Source: Rhynchopus euleeides
Taxonomy: Eukaryota; Euglenozoa; Diplonemea; Diplonemida; Diplonemidae
Direction: 5' to 3'
Length of the DNA: 64,000 nucleotides
Assembly (NCBI GenBank): GCA_963210315.1
Contig: OY723257.1
Location: 2,232,001-2,296,000 of the forward strand
Positions 11,184-22,561 of this stretch are shown piece by piece. The notes beneath the pieces are model-generated. The model ran no database searches and was not told the DNA's origin. It was given only the letters and a program-made list of their open reading frames with translations. Each line of letters opens with the position of its first letter. Positions within the stretch are counted from its first letter, which is position 1. Position numbers and translations under genes: made by a program.

Positions 11184-12348
11184 GTGGTGTGTGTGTGTGG
11201 GGGGGGGGGGGGGTGGGTTGCACCCCACGCCCCCCCCCCCCCCCACACCCACACCCCAGCTGAGTGTATCATTAGTACCCCCATCTGGAGTCGTAGGGTA
11301 GCACATAGCGGGTCCCGGTTCTTGCGGCGTGTGCTCTAGGGGACACTCTGCGCGATGCCCAGGCACGCTAGCCCAAACCACAGTATACGGGTAGCACGGT
11401 ATTCCTGTGATCCAACCCTCCCCCCCCCTTACAAAAGGGGTGTGGGGGGAGGAAGGGGCACATATACATCCTGTATCCAGAATAGCCCAAACCCCCCAAT
11501 TTATAACAGCAAATCACGCCTGCCCCCCCCCCCCCCCACCCACATTGCCACTGTTCCCTCCCCCCCTTCCTCACCCCCCCCCCCATCCAGAGCAGCGTTT
11601 TTTTGGTTCTTTCTAACTCGTGAATGATTTTTTTGTGCCCAGAATGGGAATTGCCACAACATCCCACCTTTCACCCCCCCCCCTCTCATCCGACCTGCAC
11701 GGTTTGTTCTGCAAAGATGTGATAAAAAAAGTCCAGGGGGGGATGCAAGACACCCCCCGTATGATTTGAGAGTGTGTTCGATGCGCTGCTAACTTGTAAT
11801 TTTTTATCGAACGCCAGTGCCCCCCCCCCCCCCCACCCCCACCCCCACCCCCCCCATCCTCCACACGGCCTCCATAATGAGTCAAGGGGAGAGTTCACAC
11901 AGCTCTATGCCTTGATTGTTTCTTCTGCTTCACAACCCCCCCCCCCCCACCCCCCGATGGTGTGGTTTTCAACCACAGCATCGTGCCTTCCGCTCCCCCC
12001 CCCAGCCCCCAAATGTGTTGAAGGTTGGCGTTGCATAGAGGTTGTACGGATTTATTATGCCCCCCCCCTCTGATTCCCCCCCCCCCCTCCCCCGCAAAAG
12101 GAATCAGCGCACCGGTTGCGAAGAAGAGTGCCCGCTGTCACCCCCCCCCTCCTCGCTTGTGGAACAGTCGGTTCTACGTTCTACGTTCTACCTGTTACCC
12201 TCCCCCCACCCGCACCCGCACCCGCCCACCTTGCCCGTGTATACGAATCATAAAACAAGCCCCCTGCCCTACGAGAGATCGGTTGCACCCTTCCCCCATC
12301 CCATCCCAGATGTTGGTTTTGATTTTTGAGCGGCTTTTGAACATGGTG
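11184..12348 (+). other. poly-C-rich stretch, no supported gene
   Basis: Long C runs with G, T and CA tracts. One short possible exon at 11260-11297 follows a CCCCAG acceptor. Open frames here are products of the lack of A and G. Confidence 0.5.
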
Positions 12349-13185
12349 CAGGGCGTTCGCTCGGGGAGAAATAGGGGCCTATTTCGTTAAAAAAATGATT
12401 CTGGGAAAACCCTTCTCCCACCTCTCTCCCGGGCATTTCTCCCAAGGGGGAGAAATTAAATAAAAAAAGTTTCTCGGAAGTTTTTGCCTCAGGTGGGAAG
12501 GGGTTCTGAAGGAGAAGGGCAGCACCCTCTCGTACAAATTGATACCACCACGCTTCGCACGGAGCGGAAATAACCCAAGAAGCGAGATCTGAACCTGCTG
12601 GGGACCGTCGGAGCTATTGCCGGCATCAGCATGGTCAAAGCCAGAGGAGGCCGAAGCCAAGAGCATAGTGGCCTGCCACAGGCACCAGGCCGCTGTACCT
12701 CTTGAGCATGCTGTCTCAAGGTGCACGTTGTCTGTATGTGGTGTTCGACTATGAAGCGGACTCGGGGACGAGGCTGACAAATGTTCACTACCGTGGCCTC
12801 CGGCGGCTGGGGGGCTCCGCCCCCCAGACCCCCCTGTGACCTGTGAAGTCTGTCCAACAGGAACTAACGAGCGCATGTGACCGTGCCCTTCCTTCTCGAG
12901 AACGGGTATCGGCGACGGTCCGTGATCCTGTTTTGGGTTCGTCACCAACTCCCGAAGTACTCACTGATTGCCGCAAAACCTCCATTTTGCAGCCGCGAAC
13001 CGTGAAATGGGCCCCTTGCGCCAAACATATATAGTACCCTGGTCTGGACCCTTCAGGCAATTTGTCTGAGGGGCCGATGTTGCATGATTTCGCGCGCGCG
13101 AAGCGCGCGCGAAAAAAAATTTGAGGCGGCAATTTTACCCCTTTCTCCCAGTCTCTGAGGAAGGTGGGAGATAGCGAACACCCTG
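12349..13185. mobile_element. non-autonomous hAT-like element (copy 1)
   Basis: Ends are CAGGGCGTTCGCT and its inverse AGCGAACACCCTG. The flanks ACATGGTG (12341-12348 and 13186-13193) are identical, an 8-bp target duplication as in the hAT superfamily. The interior has no transposase. It carries the ~52-bp GTTCACTACCGTGGCC motif (12783-12837) and a GC hairpin with GAA loop (13088-13114). Confidence 0.9.
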
Positions 13186-13690
13186 ACATGGTGATATAAA
13201 AACAAGCAGGGCTCTGTCTTGCGGTTACCGAAGACCCCCCCCCCCCCATCCCGCCCATCCCGCGCTGTTATGCGTGTTTACAAATTACGCTTTTGTCGGA
13301 GGCGTGCTCGTTCACCCCCCCCCCCCCCCCACCCACCCACCCACCCCTCCGCCCCATTTCTGCGTGTTACACTCCTTCGCACCCGCTCCCCCCTCGATCC
13401 CGTGCTCGTCTGAAGAAATCCACTGCAGTGGGGCGGCCATCAGTGCCAAAACAACCAGGCTTTGTGCTCAAAATGGAACTGTGTGTTTGTTGTGTCGCAT
13501 AGGCTTTTTGAGGAAATTCTGAAACCATCCCACACACAAAATAGCAGCCGAAACAAAAAGAAGAAGGAAACATCGGCAAAAACCAGACAAATGAATGCGA
13601 ATTGGATTCCAAGCAAAAAGGAAAACAAACCAGAAACACATAAGCCTCACGGCTGCCCATCATTGGTTCTTACCGGGGTTGGTCCACAGG

Positions 13691-13789
13691 ATCAGCACCG
13701 GCAACGCCAGTGATTTTGAAGGAGACCCAGGACACGCGTGCCAATCGTTTTCTTCCTGCGCTGAGGCAGCCCCTGCCTTGCTGAGCTGA
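13691..13789 (+). CDS. possible terminal exon
   Basis: After GGTTGGTCCACAG, one base and 32 codons to TGA read ISTGNASDFEGDPGHACQSF and on. The polypyrimidine tract is modest. No family. Confidence 0.35.
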   Translation: MSTGNASDFEGDPGHACQSFSSCAEAAPALLS

Positions 13790-14035
13790 GTCTCGGTTCA
13801 GCCCATCGATTGCCACCGGTACACACTCCCATGTGCCAACGGCAACGACGCTCACAGCCCTTTCGTGCTGCACGTTCTACACCAACAATCCAGAAAAGAA
13901 GAAAAATAGAGACCAACACAGCACTGCAACCAGCGTATCATTTGTCTGTTCACTGAGTTTTTGTCCTTCCCTATGGAAGGCGTCTACACCGACGGGTTTG
14001 CAGCATCACACCTTTTGTTTTCCCTGCATCCCCAG

Positions 14036-14730
14036 GGGGGTTCTGAGATTCCCCGGAAAGCCCAAAAAATCTAGATGCCCTCCTGTGCCACACGTGATTT
14101 CATGGTCTCGTCCTGTCAAGTGCGTGCTTTTAGTTTTTGAACGTCCAACGTTCCAAAAAAAAATATCCTGGTCGATTTGTGCCACCCCACGTGCCCCCCC
14201 CTCAGCGATGCGGTGCTCAAGGCGTGCAGAGTGACAAAGACACTCTCTCTGCAGTGCCTTTGGGTGTTGGGTCAGCTGTGTTTGGTGGAGTGGCTGTGCG
14301 GCACACAGCTTTGTGGGTACTTTTGAACACCTTTTGTGTTCCTTATGTTTTTTTTTGCTGAGGTTTTACACACAACCAGCCATACAAACTCGTGTGCGTG
14401 TCGCGTTCTTTACGGATGTTTCATTTTCGATTTCCCCCCATTCTGAATGATGATTCAGTCTAAGTACACACTACCGTTTTCCAGGCCATTTCGTTGTGGC
14501 ACCCCCAACATTGGACAGTGGTTTCGAAACGTTACAAGCCATTTATCAGTTTCCACGGGTCTTCAGTTTAACCTGGCACGGGTAGTGAGCGCTGTCCGGT
14601 ACGTCCCTTCTCTTCTTTTTGCGTACACCACCACCTGACCGACTCGTCCGTCAGGATGGTGGCAGTCGCTACAACAAACTTTGGGATCACAGGCAGGAGA
14701 ATGCGATCCGGGGATGATGCTGCAGACAAG
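14036..14730 (+). CDS. four-exon gene segment, unknown product
   Basis: Exons: 14036-14119 (acceptor TCCCTGCATCCCCAG, donor GTGCGT), 14206-14316 (CCCCCCCTCAG, GTACTT), 14485-14584 (CCGTTTTCCAG, GTGAGC; alternative GTAGTG at 14582) and 14655 onward (CCGTCAG; GTATGT at 14731). With the first three read in their compatible frame, the fourth gives DGGSRYNKLWDHRQENAIRG and a TGA at about 14715-14717, ending the gene. A second compatible frame for the last two exons (HFVVAPPTLDSGFETLQAIY, then MVAVATTNFGITGRR) would instead run on into the next model. The splice sites are strong; the frame is not settled. Confidence 0.55.
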
Positions 14731-15070
14731 GTATGTTTGTGCACCTACACGGGGAATGGCGTGCTTCCAGCACAGCCAGGTTGGGCAAAATGCGCCTCAA
14801 ACGGGGAGATATCGGGGTGGATCAGACAGCATTCCTCTACCCGCCATGGTGTTGCGTTGTCCCGAATGGAGTATTTGATCCGTTTACACTCTTGCCACTG
14901 TAATATATAATCGCACAGTCAGTTGGCCACCAAGTTCATGGCACACTTCCTCGCGGGTTATTGTTGCTTAGTTCTTTCTTACACTTTCCATACTTCTTCT
15001 ACATCCAGCAGTGTATTTTTACCTAACACCACTACACTCCTGGGTATCACGGGGCTCTGAGGGTGCAGCC

Positions 15071-18000
15071 GGCTGTTGTGTTGTCGGAGCTGCCACCCCC
15101 CTTTCTGCGCATGCCCTGCTGCCATGCGAACGGGAACGCCGTCACCGAGAAACATACTGGAATGCCCAAAGTTCCAAAAACTCCTGGGGCGTTCCGACAC
15201 ATCTGTCACCTTGCTGTTCTGTAGTTATTATTTCGGTGTTGTTTTGTTATTGTTCTGGCATTTGCCCGCCTACTCCAGATTGATAATACTACAGGTGGCT
15301 TGAACCTTTCAAGCCGCCTCAAGCCGATTGGTGGTCTGGTCAGATTGTGAAGCGCAGATTGGTGGAGAACCCCGTGAAGTGTGTCATCTGCATCTTTTGT
15401 TGAAACCCAAAGGCTGAGAAATGGCATAATTCTCGTGCATTGCTGTTGTATCTGTTAAAAAAAGACGTGCGCGACATCTTGACTGATGATCCTCTTTTGC
15501 TTTCGAACGTGAACGATTGCTCAAAGAAATGAGATCTTATTTTCTTCTGTTGTGATGCCAACAATTCATGTTGGCAATGGTGTGTGATGTCTGATTTTGA
15601 TTTCTGTGTGGGTACGTGCAACACAACACGTGACATCGGTACGTGGTGTGGCACGTCACAATATTTCGAGCAGCTCCCTCATAGTGTATTCACAACAAAA
15701 TCATCTCGCTGGATCACTTCTTGTGTTCTTGCGGAATGGGATTTGCACACACGCCACTGCCCCTTTCTCTTGACAGGCGAAACATTCGTTTGTCCCACTG
15801 TTTCGAGGCCCAAAAAATTATCGCCCTCCATCTATCACTCGCATGATTTACGCTCGTGTGAATATCCCCGCGAATGAATATTTGCACCACGAGAGGGACC
15901 ATCTCTCTCTGTCTGTCTTGACGGCATCGGGTTTCAGATTTGGCCATCAGGTGCAGCAACCCCGTTCAACAAGTGCCTCGCTCACAGGCGCATGGAAGAC
16001 ATCTTAGCACTCCATTGCTCTCACCAGCGAGCCGCTTCTGATCCCGAGCCTGTTTACATTTTCTTTACAAAACCCTGCCTTACTCTCCTGCCTGTCTCAA
16101 CGCCACCGTGCCATTGCCCTCGTTGCACTGCGTTGCCACCATCTCAGACATTCTGTAGCTGTCCTTCAGGACAGCTGGCACACAACTGTTTCTGTTCTGC
16201 ATTAGGATTTTTTCATGATTTTCACGATACTGTTGCATTGCCTCGTTGCGGGTCTCGAGATGCATCCCCGCCCCATCTATTCTGAACTCTCCAAAGGGGG
16301 AAAAGATCGTTCAAATCGTTCAAACATATTTTCGTCTATTTTTTCGAGCGTGGTTGGAACCGTTGTTCGAAATCGTTTTTGCTTTTCATTTTTTTTTTAC
16401 CGCAGCGTTGCTGATGCTTCTACAATCAACAAACCTCCCTCGCCCCCCCCACACCCCCTGTGCGGGACCGATGCACAGTGAGCCGTGTTTTTCTTCAGAC
16501 AAAAAAATGAAGCACACCCCCCCCACCCTCCCACCCCCAAACCAACATTGAATGAAAAGGCCTTATCCTTCGTCCCCCCCCCCTTTCCCCCTGCTCAAGG
16601 GATACCCAACCTTATCGCAAGAGATGTGTTGTCTTATTGTTCTAAGTAGCCTTGTGCATGAGAGTGTGTACCCCAAGTGTAAGCGATTCACGTGTGTGTG
16701 GGTATGTCCGTATAACAGAGGTCACGTGGATCAAGAGCAGGTGCTGCTCGTTGCGTTCTATACTACTCCATATAAGTTCACCGGTTTCTGGACGAAGCCA
16801 TATTACTTACGCCGTCTCCTTTTTGCCGGCAAAGGCTCATGTGTGTGGACAGAGCATCTCAGTTCTCGTGCCGTGGTCTGTTGTGGGCTTCTGTACGATG
16901 CGGGTTCGCTAATCCAACTTTGCCAACGTGTGTTATGTGCATGTGTGTGTGGCGCAGGTGGCGATGCCTAGCTTTATGAGCGGGCACGGCGGATGAGGGG
17001 TGTGGGCGTGGATTGAATCGAGCAGTGGCCTCACAGGACTGCGGCAACCCGCACCAATTTTTTTCCTGCATACTCCCCGAATCCATGACCCCCCCACCCC
17101 ACCCCTCCTCCCGCCCCCGCCCCCTGGAATAACAAACGTGGCAAGGGACGCTCTTTTTTTTCATGCATCCCTTGCAAAAACAATACCAACTGCTCCTACA
17201 TGACCCCCCCATCTCTGCCTGTCCCTCGTCACTCACTCACTCACACACACACTCTCTCTCCCCCTCACACACACACACACACACACACACTTATACGTTT
17301 CTGCTCATAGGATCCAGGATTATTAATCCAGGCCGCATCGCCACGATGGATCCCTTCGAAAAGAGCAAGTTTCAAGGGGGGAGGGGTTAGTGATTGTTTT
17401 TTTTTTCATGTGCACGCCCTCTCGATACAAAGTGTCGGTCGCGCCAGAGTTCGCTCAGGCGCGACCTACACTGAACAAACACGCTGCAACAGGGTGTGTG
17501 TGTGTGTGTGTAAACACAATGGGAGGGGTTGTATCAAGAGCCTGTGTGCTCGGTGCGCCCCTCCTAGGCCCTGCAACTCTCAAGCCTGCTGTTAGGTGAA
17601 GTGGCAGGGTTCACACACGCACCGGGAAAGGGTACCGCGGCCTTTTGGCTCCAAAGCGTGTAGCTGACCCAGCCTGGCATCACGCATGCACAGCTTTGGG
17701 TTCATGCCGAAGGTCCCGCCCTCCCATGGCACATGCGAGGTGGAGGTGGCTCTGTTCCTTACTATTCTCTGCATTTCTACCCCCGAACACACACACGCCC
17801 CACCCATTCAGGAAAAAAATGTGCGTGCCACCACTGCCACAACCACCACAACCGTACCCTTTCTATTATCTACGTCGCGACCCCCACACCACCACCAACG
17901 ATGCTTCTGGTACACTTCTCCTTGCGTTCGGTGCAGCTGTTTTTCTTATCTGTCCGACACCAAGTTTACTATGCCGTAGTGCGTTTTGTTGTTGTTGCTG

Positions 18001-18691
18001 GGCTGTTTCTACGGAGGGGCGGGGGGGGGGATGCGCTTCCCCCGTAGTAGGTGTTTTTTTTGCCCAGTGGTTTTTCCCTCCTGCCGTGTCGCCTGATTCC
18101 CGTGTTGTGGCACACCTAAAGTGCCCTGATAGTTGCCAGGGTAGTATGTATGACTCTGGATATTGATTCCTCATCTTCCTTCATCTGTGCCATCTGTTCT
18201 ATTCCCTTCACATTTCAACTGGCCGGGTGTCCAGATGTTACAACTCATTGGCTGTGGGCGTGTCTTTTGTTTATCATTATTGTGATGGGCCCAGTTGTGG
18301 TTTTGGCTCCAATAGTACAACATGCGGGAGTATTTTGTGTGATTCGAGCATTGAGCTGTGTTGGTAGTTGTATACGACAGTGACAGTTGCTGCATATATT
18401 ACCCACCTGGTCAACACACAGCAAGTCTTTATTGTAGGGGTCGTTCTTATTGGCTCTTTTCCAGCACATGTCTCACTGATTTTTTGCTGCAGCAACGTCC
18501 CACGATGTGTTGCCATTTCTGTCTATGACGGGCCACGTGCAATCCAACAGTGCGAGAATCTGCACACAATACCTTGTGAGTGCGCCCCACCCTTTTCCTT
18601 TTGCCGTGATGCGTAGCCATATTCGGACATATTATTGTTTGTTTTTCAAGGTTCTTGCTCAGATGATATACGCAAGAGCCGACTAACCTAG
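15071..18691 (+). CDS. ten-exon gene, probable membrane protein
   Basis: Exons: 15071-15221, 15295-15373, 15777-15950, 16600-16927, 17311-17385, 17694-17739, 17812-18140, 18235-18363, 18493-18575, 18617-18691 (TAG). Phase carries through every junction. Acceptors are strong (CCCTTTCTCTTGACAG, TTTCTGCTCATAG, CACCCATTCAG, TTTTTTGCTGCAG). Donors include GTAGTT, GTAGTA and GTGAGT. The 58-codon exon 3 and 109-codon exons 4 and 7 would rarely be open by chance. Exon 7 holds a Pro/Tyr segment and a hydrophobic run (TLLLAFGAAVFLI); exon 8 a second (WLWACLLFIIIVMGPVVVL), so at least two membrane spans are likely. The last intron is 41 nt. No family recognised. Individual exons could be wrong, and the 5' end is unknown. 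Confidence 0.6.
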
Positions 18692-18745
18692 ACGTGGTTT
18701 TGAACAGTCTTTCTTTTTGACACCCTTTTTTTCACCTTACACCGA

Positions 18746-19019
18746 CATGTGGCCCCCCACACCGTTCGCGGGAAGCCTTCCCCACGTGAAGGCTCCCGTG
18801 CAAATTAGGAATCGGCGTGATAAAACAAACCCCTACAAAACGATCGATGTTGCGATGCCAAACCAGCCAGCCGTGCCAGAGTGCCCCCGCGATTCATTCG
18901 TTTTATTCGTTGGTTTCGTTGCATATATGCGCATGCGCTGTCTCCGTCCCACCACTTATTGTAGCTGCAGGTCTGTTTTAGTGTACCTACTCCAAGCAAC
19001 CCCCGCCCTCACTCATTAG
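18746..19019 (+). CDS. open frame or first exon
   Basis: An ATG 55 bp after the preceding stop opens 90 codons. The start is proline-rich, the middle basic (VQIRNRRDKTNPYKTIDVAM), and a hydrophobic segment (SFVLFVGFVAYM) follows. A CAG before GTCTGT near 18980 could be a donor. Product unknown. Confidence 0.45.
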
Positions 19020-19213
19020 TTCTGGTTGTGGTATCGTGTTGGGCATCAGGGCCTGTGTCTCCTGATAGCCGTGCTACATGAGACACCGTCCCCGCATGCT
19101 TTCTGCAAAGTGTCCCGAGTGGAAATGTCGCACCCGAATTTCTTCCCCCCCCCCCCCCCCCACCTCGCCTACCACCACCGGCCCCGCCGTGTGTGCGTGG
19201 GTGCCATTCTTCC

Positions 19214-19338
19214 AAAAGCAGGAAAGACAAATGCTCTTTACGATCGACCTCCCATCAAGCATTGTGGGCTGTTTTCCAACTTATTATTGTTTCTGCCTGC
19301 TTTCGAGTTTCGAAAATGTGATTCAACCACAAGCATAG
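19214..19338 (+). CDS. possible exon
   Basis: The acceptor TGCCATTCTTCCAAAAGCAG precedes a stretch open in all three frames for 30 codons or more, with balanced composition. The frame and the end cannot be chosen. Confidence 0.35.
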
Positions 19339-19451
19339 CCCAAAAAGAATGCCATTTTGCGCCTCTCACGCCCTCCCTCCCTCCATCCCTCTTGCCCCCT
19401 GTTCCAGATCGCCGGGCTAATATTCCCGTCGGGGTGAGCACTTGAAGCTTC

Positions 19452-19667
19452 TCAGAGGAGGAAACCAATTTCGTTCAACAGAAGCTTCAACAGAACACGC
19501 GGCACCCGCTCTCCTGATGGAAGCCACTGGCGGTGAAGCTTGCAGTCCCAACGACGTGTGGCTTGCACTGCTGCAAACAAGAATTCCACCAGGGCCGGGG
19601 AGTCCTGCAGTCTGAGATGAATCACTGCAGGGGGATCGTGTTCTGTTGACAGATGGGCGCAGCCCTG
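19452..19667 (-). CDS. predicted terminal exon on the minus strand
   Basis: On the minus strand the acceptor TTTTCTTTGCGAACTCTCTCAG at 19668 opens a phase-0 frame of 71 codons plus TGA. The peptide (IHLRLQDSPALVEFLFAAVQ, then RRWDCKLHRQWLPSGERVPR) is amphipathic and looks like a real domain, though I do not recognise it. The local composition flips here (purine-rich on +), as expected for a gene on the other strand. Confidence 0.6.
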   Translation of the reverse strand, partial: QGCAHLSTEHDPPAVIHLRLQDSPALVEFLFAAVQATRRWDCKLHRQWLPSGERVPRVLLKLLLNEIGFLL

Positions 19668-20041
19668 CTGAGAGAGTTCGCAAAGAAAATTGAAACAGAA
19701 AACAACCCCTGATTGAAGGGGTGTGGCCAAGCCGGGTGTGCAAGGGTTGAGTTCTTGCTGCGCTGGAGTCCAACATAACCTTTCATCCTCAAAACTCGAA
19801 GGGAATAATTAACGGAAGATCGCGGGGAGGAGAGGGGGTCTGGGGAGGGGCCCTCCTGTCCCGTATCGGCAACACCGCCCAGGCTCAGGGAGGGGGGGCC
19901 GGTTTGTGGGTACCAAACAGATAGCGATGAGGTGCCCCCTCCCCCCTCCTCCCCCCCCTCGCCATTCCCCCAACAAAACCCCCTCAGCCCCGCCCCCTGT
20001 TGCCTAAGTGATAGGGGGCCCTTTCACCCGGTGGTCTGTGC

Positions 20042-20449
20042 TTACTCTACCCACACCCCGGTAGTGTGTGTGATTGCTGCATCCGACTCTTGAAGTGGTG
20101 TGCTGTGCTCTATATGTGCGTGGCTAGTCCATGGGACAGTCAAAGAAAAATGCTGCTCGGGTGCGCTGTCTTCGAGACCCGGCAAAGACTCCATACGAAA
20201 GTGACACCTCGTGGTATGTAGCCACTTGGCTGTCGAATCAACAAACGGAACTACCATGCACGTGCCTGAGTTGCCCAATTGGGGGAGTAGGCCACAACCG
20301 ACGTGGCCCATACCCCCCTGCTGGGTGAAATTCAAATTTTCAATCTTTGTCCTTTGGCACGGAGCTGTATTTTCCCATTTTCCTTTGCGTGGAACGTGGG
20401 TTATTCTGGTCACGGCGATGCGATGTGGTGGTGTATTGGGTCCTGACAC
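20042..20449 (-). CDS. open frame or exons of the same minus-strand gene
   Basis: 135 codons are open on the minus strand. A GTATGG donor and a CAACTCAG acceptor inside could define a short intron. It would lie upstream of the terminal exon at 19452-19667, with purine-rich + sequence (minus pyrimidine) between them at 19800-20030. The + strand also has an open frame over 20211-20525, so the call is tentative. Confidence 0.4.
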   Translation of the reverse strand: MSGPNTPPHRIAVTRITHVPRKGKWENTAPCQRTKIENLNFTQQGGMGHVGCGLLPQLGNSGTCMVVPFVDSTAKWLHTTRCHFRMESLPGLEDSAPEQHFSLTVPWTSHAHIEHSTPLQESDAAITHTTGVWVE

Positions 20450-20639
20450 TGTAACCTACGGAACAACACGGAAATGCGGGGCAGCGGTGAGGGGGGAAGG
20501 GGGTGGTGCTGAGCACGGGGCTTAGCAGCGTCACTGTTGCAGGCTCCATGCTTCGCTGGTGGTCGCAGATGTGATCGGCCATCCCATTACCCCCTCTTTC
20601 CCGTTGCCCCATAGCTCTCGGGAAAGTGAGGCCAAACAA

Positions 20640-22472
20640 AAACCGCCGGGCTGCATATTTTTTTTGCCAAACTGTGGCGCCATTCCAGTCTGACTTGTTT
20701 GTTGTGTTTGAAATTGTCCTCTCCCCACAAAAAAAAATTACTCGTTCAAATCGTTGGTGTTATCGAAATAGGGGCAACTTCGCACGAACGGGGCACGAAA
20801 TATCAGGGTGGGCCCTTTTTTTTTTTTTTTTTTTTCTTGGTGGGATTTTTCACGTATTGCCTGTGGTTTTCATGAACCACCCAAATTTCGCGTGAATTTT
20901 GTGCATGTATAGGCCCGGATAGACCCGGACAGGCATGTATTGTCCCGTTCTGGCCTGTTTAGGTCGGCTGGAGGACGTTAAAGGAGTGCCGTCTCGCTGA
21001 GGGTTTCTCTTTGGTGTTGGTGGGCCAGCACCAGGAGAGGGTTCCGATATATGATCTACGTCAAACAGGTGGGGAGACCAACCTTGGCAGGGGGACTCAT
21101 CTGCCCGTGGGCATGACTGCACACGGGCAGATGAGTCCACGCTTGTGCAGACGACCCTCACAGAGGAGGGCTACCTCCCGTCCACTCCGGGATACCGGTT
21201 GCTGAAGCGGAACGACCTCTGGACGACAGAGTTTAAGGAGGTGGGTGAGGAGGTGCTCCCGTTCCTGCGGGAGAGCGACGTGGTGTTGGTGCAGTGCACC
21301 GAGCTGCCGAGCCCGTGGTCGCGGAAGGAGCTACGCCATAGGGTGTGCTCCCTGATCCGCAACGGGATGCCGTGCTGCAACAAACCGGCTGCTCTCCAGG
21401 ACCTGTTCATGGTCCTGGACCACCAAGTTCTACCCCGGCCAGTGCGCGGTTTCTTGTAGTTGGTTGTGTTGTTGTTCGTGGAGCACATATCATCGTGCGC
21501 CCGTTGGAAAAGTATGGGAGAAACCTGCTGCGCCCCCCACAGTACGACAGGATGCGCGCAGGCACCGGGCCCGAAACCTGAATGTTGAGTCACCCGCCCC
21601 CGCCCCCGCCCCAGCTTCCCCGCCCACCTGATCTTCTCAAGTTACCCCTGGTGGTCCACCGACGGGCAAAATCAAGCGAATCTGGAGAGCAGTTGTCCGT
21701 ATCCAGCCCGGCATTGAGTGTTCTGGGGTGCGTTCTGCGCCACTGCGTGGCAACGAGCTCCTGGAACGGGGAAAACGGGGGCCGCAAAAAACGGGGCCCA
21801 AACGGGTTTTTGGGCACGAACAGGGCACGAAATATCAGGGGGTCGATAACACCAATCGTTCAAAAAAAATTAGCGAACTCCACACTGAATCAACAGCTCT
21901 CGAATTGGTTTTTTTCCCTTCAATTTTTCACAACATGAATGGCCCAAAAGGCTAAGCTAACCGATTTAAGCAGACGTGCGGCGTTCCCCCCCGCCCCCGC
22001 GCGCAGCGCACTCGCGTTAGGCTTGCCTTGTATGAAGCCAACTCAAACATAAAGACACGGCAGGTCTTGGCCTTGGGGAGTGTTCCAGCCGGACTGCTCC
22101 CAAAAGCGAGATTTGGTTTCCCGGTTCATACTGCCCTGTCCCGTATACGGCGATGGCCGCATTGATTTCTTTATTGGGGCAATCCTCGCTTCAAACAACA
22201 AAACAAATCTGTTCAAACAACGAAGCTTGCGGTACTAAAGAGAGGGGGGGGGGTGTTTTGTGGTTGCGCTCAACAGGGATGCACACCAAAATAACGTATT
22301 TCAACAGAAAAATGTCCCCAGGCCCCAAACCACACAGCCTGGGTATTTTTTCTCGGCAGTCCGGCGTCGCTCGCTGGAGGGTGGGGGGCGGGGGGGCGGA
22401 ACCTCCTGTGCCTTGCTCATTTTATCCCCGGATTTGGCGCACAAACAACGCCTTGTCTTTGTTTGCTGGATA
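20640..22472. other. repeat-rich region of old element fragments
   Basis: GCACGAACRGGGCACGAAAT occurs at about 20789 and 21818. Inverted copies of TCGATAACACCAA with GTTCAA-type tails lie nearby (20740-20775 and 21843-21870), suggesting an element of roughly 1.15 kb bounded by related ends. A segment ending at 22470 (CCCGGATTTGGCGCACAAAC and flanks) recurs at 28530-28575. Apart from the frame at 21055-21459 no gene is supported. Confidence 0.5.
21055..21459 (+). CDS. open frame inside an element-like region
   Basis: After an in-frame TGA at 21052 the frame stays open to TAG at 21457. Codons prefer G and C in the third position, as in the LINE frame and unlike neighbouring host exons. The peptide (TPGYRLLKRNDLWTTEFKEV, then EEVLPFLRESDVVLVQCTEL) looks like a folded domain. 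A 17-bp perfect inverted repeat (GGACTCATCTGCCCGTG type) spans 21093-21138 at its start. There is no ATG at the natural beginning. Function unknown; probably mobile-element cargo. Confidence 0.4.
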   Translation, partial: STSNRWGDQPWQGDSSARGHDCTRADESTLVQTTLTEEGYLPSTPGYRLLKRNDLWTTEFKEVGEEVLPFLRESDVVLVQCTELPSPWSRKELRHRVCSLIRNGMPCCNKPAALQDLFMVLDHQVLPRPVRGFL

Positions 22473-22561
22473 CCGTATACGTAAATATTATGGAACGTAA
22501 ATATTATGGAACGGGCCCATTTTTGGCCGGTCCGTTCCATAATATTTACGTTCCAAAATAT

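Noticed and set aside
12309..12388. Exon MLVLIFERLLNM... after a good acceptor
   Set aside because: The frame runs into the hAT-like element at 12349; in the uninserted site it stops within three codons.
16080..16265. A 61-codon minus-strand frame rich in Glu, Asn and Gln
   Set aside because: No minus-strand splice signals, and it lies in the intron of a + strand model.
22463..22561. N-terminal 33 residues of the RT frame
   Set aside because: They translate the terminal inverted repeat and hairpin of the surrounding element; the LINE begins after it.
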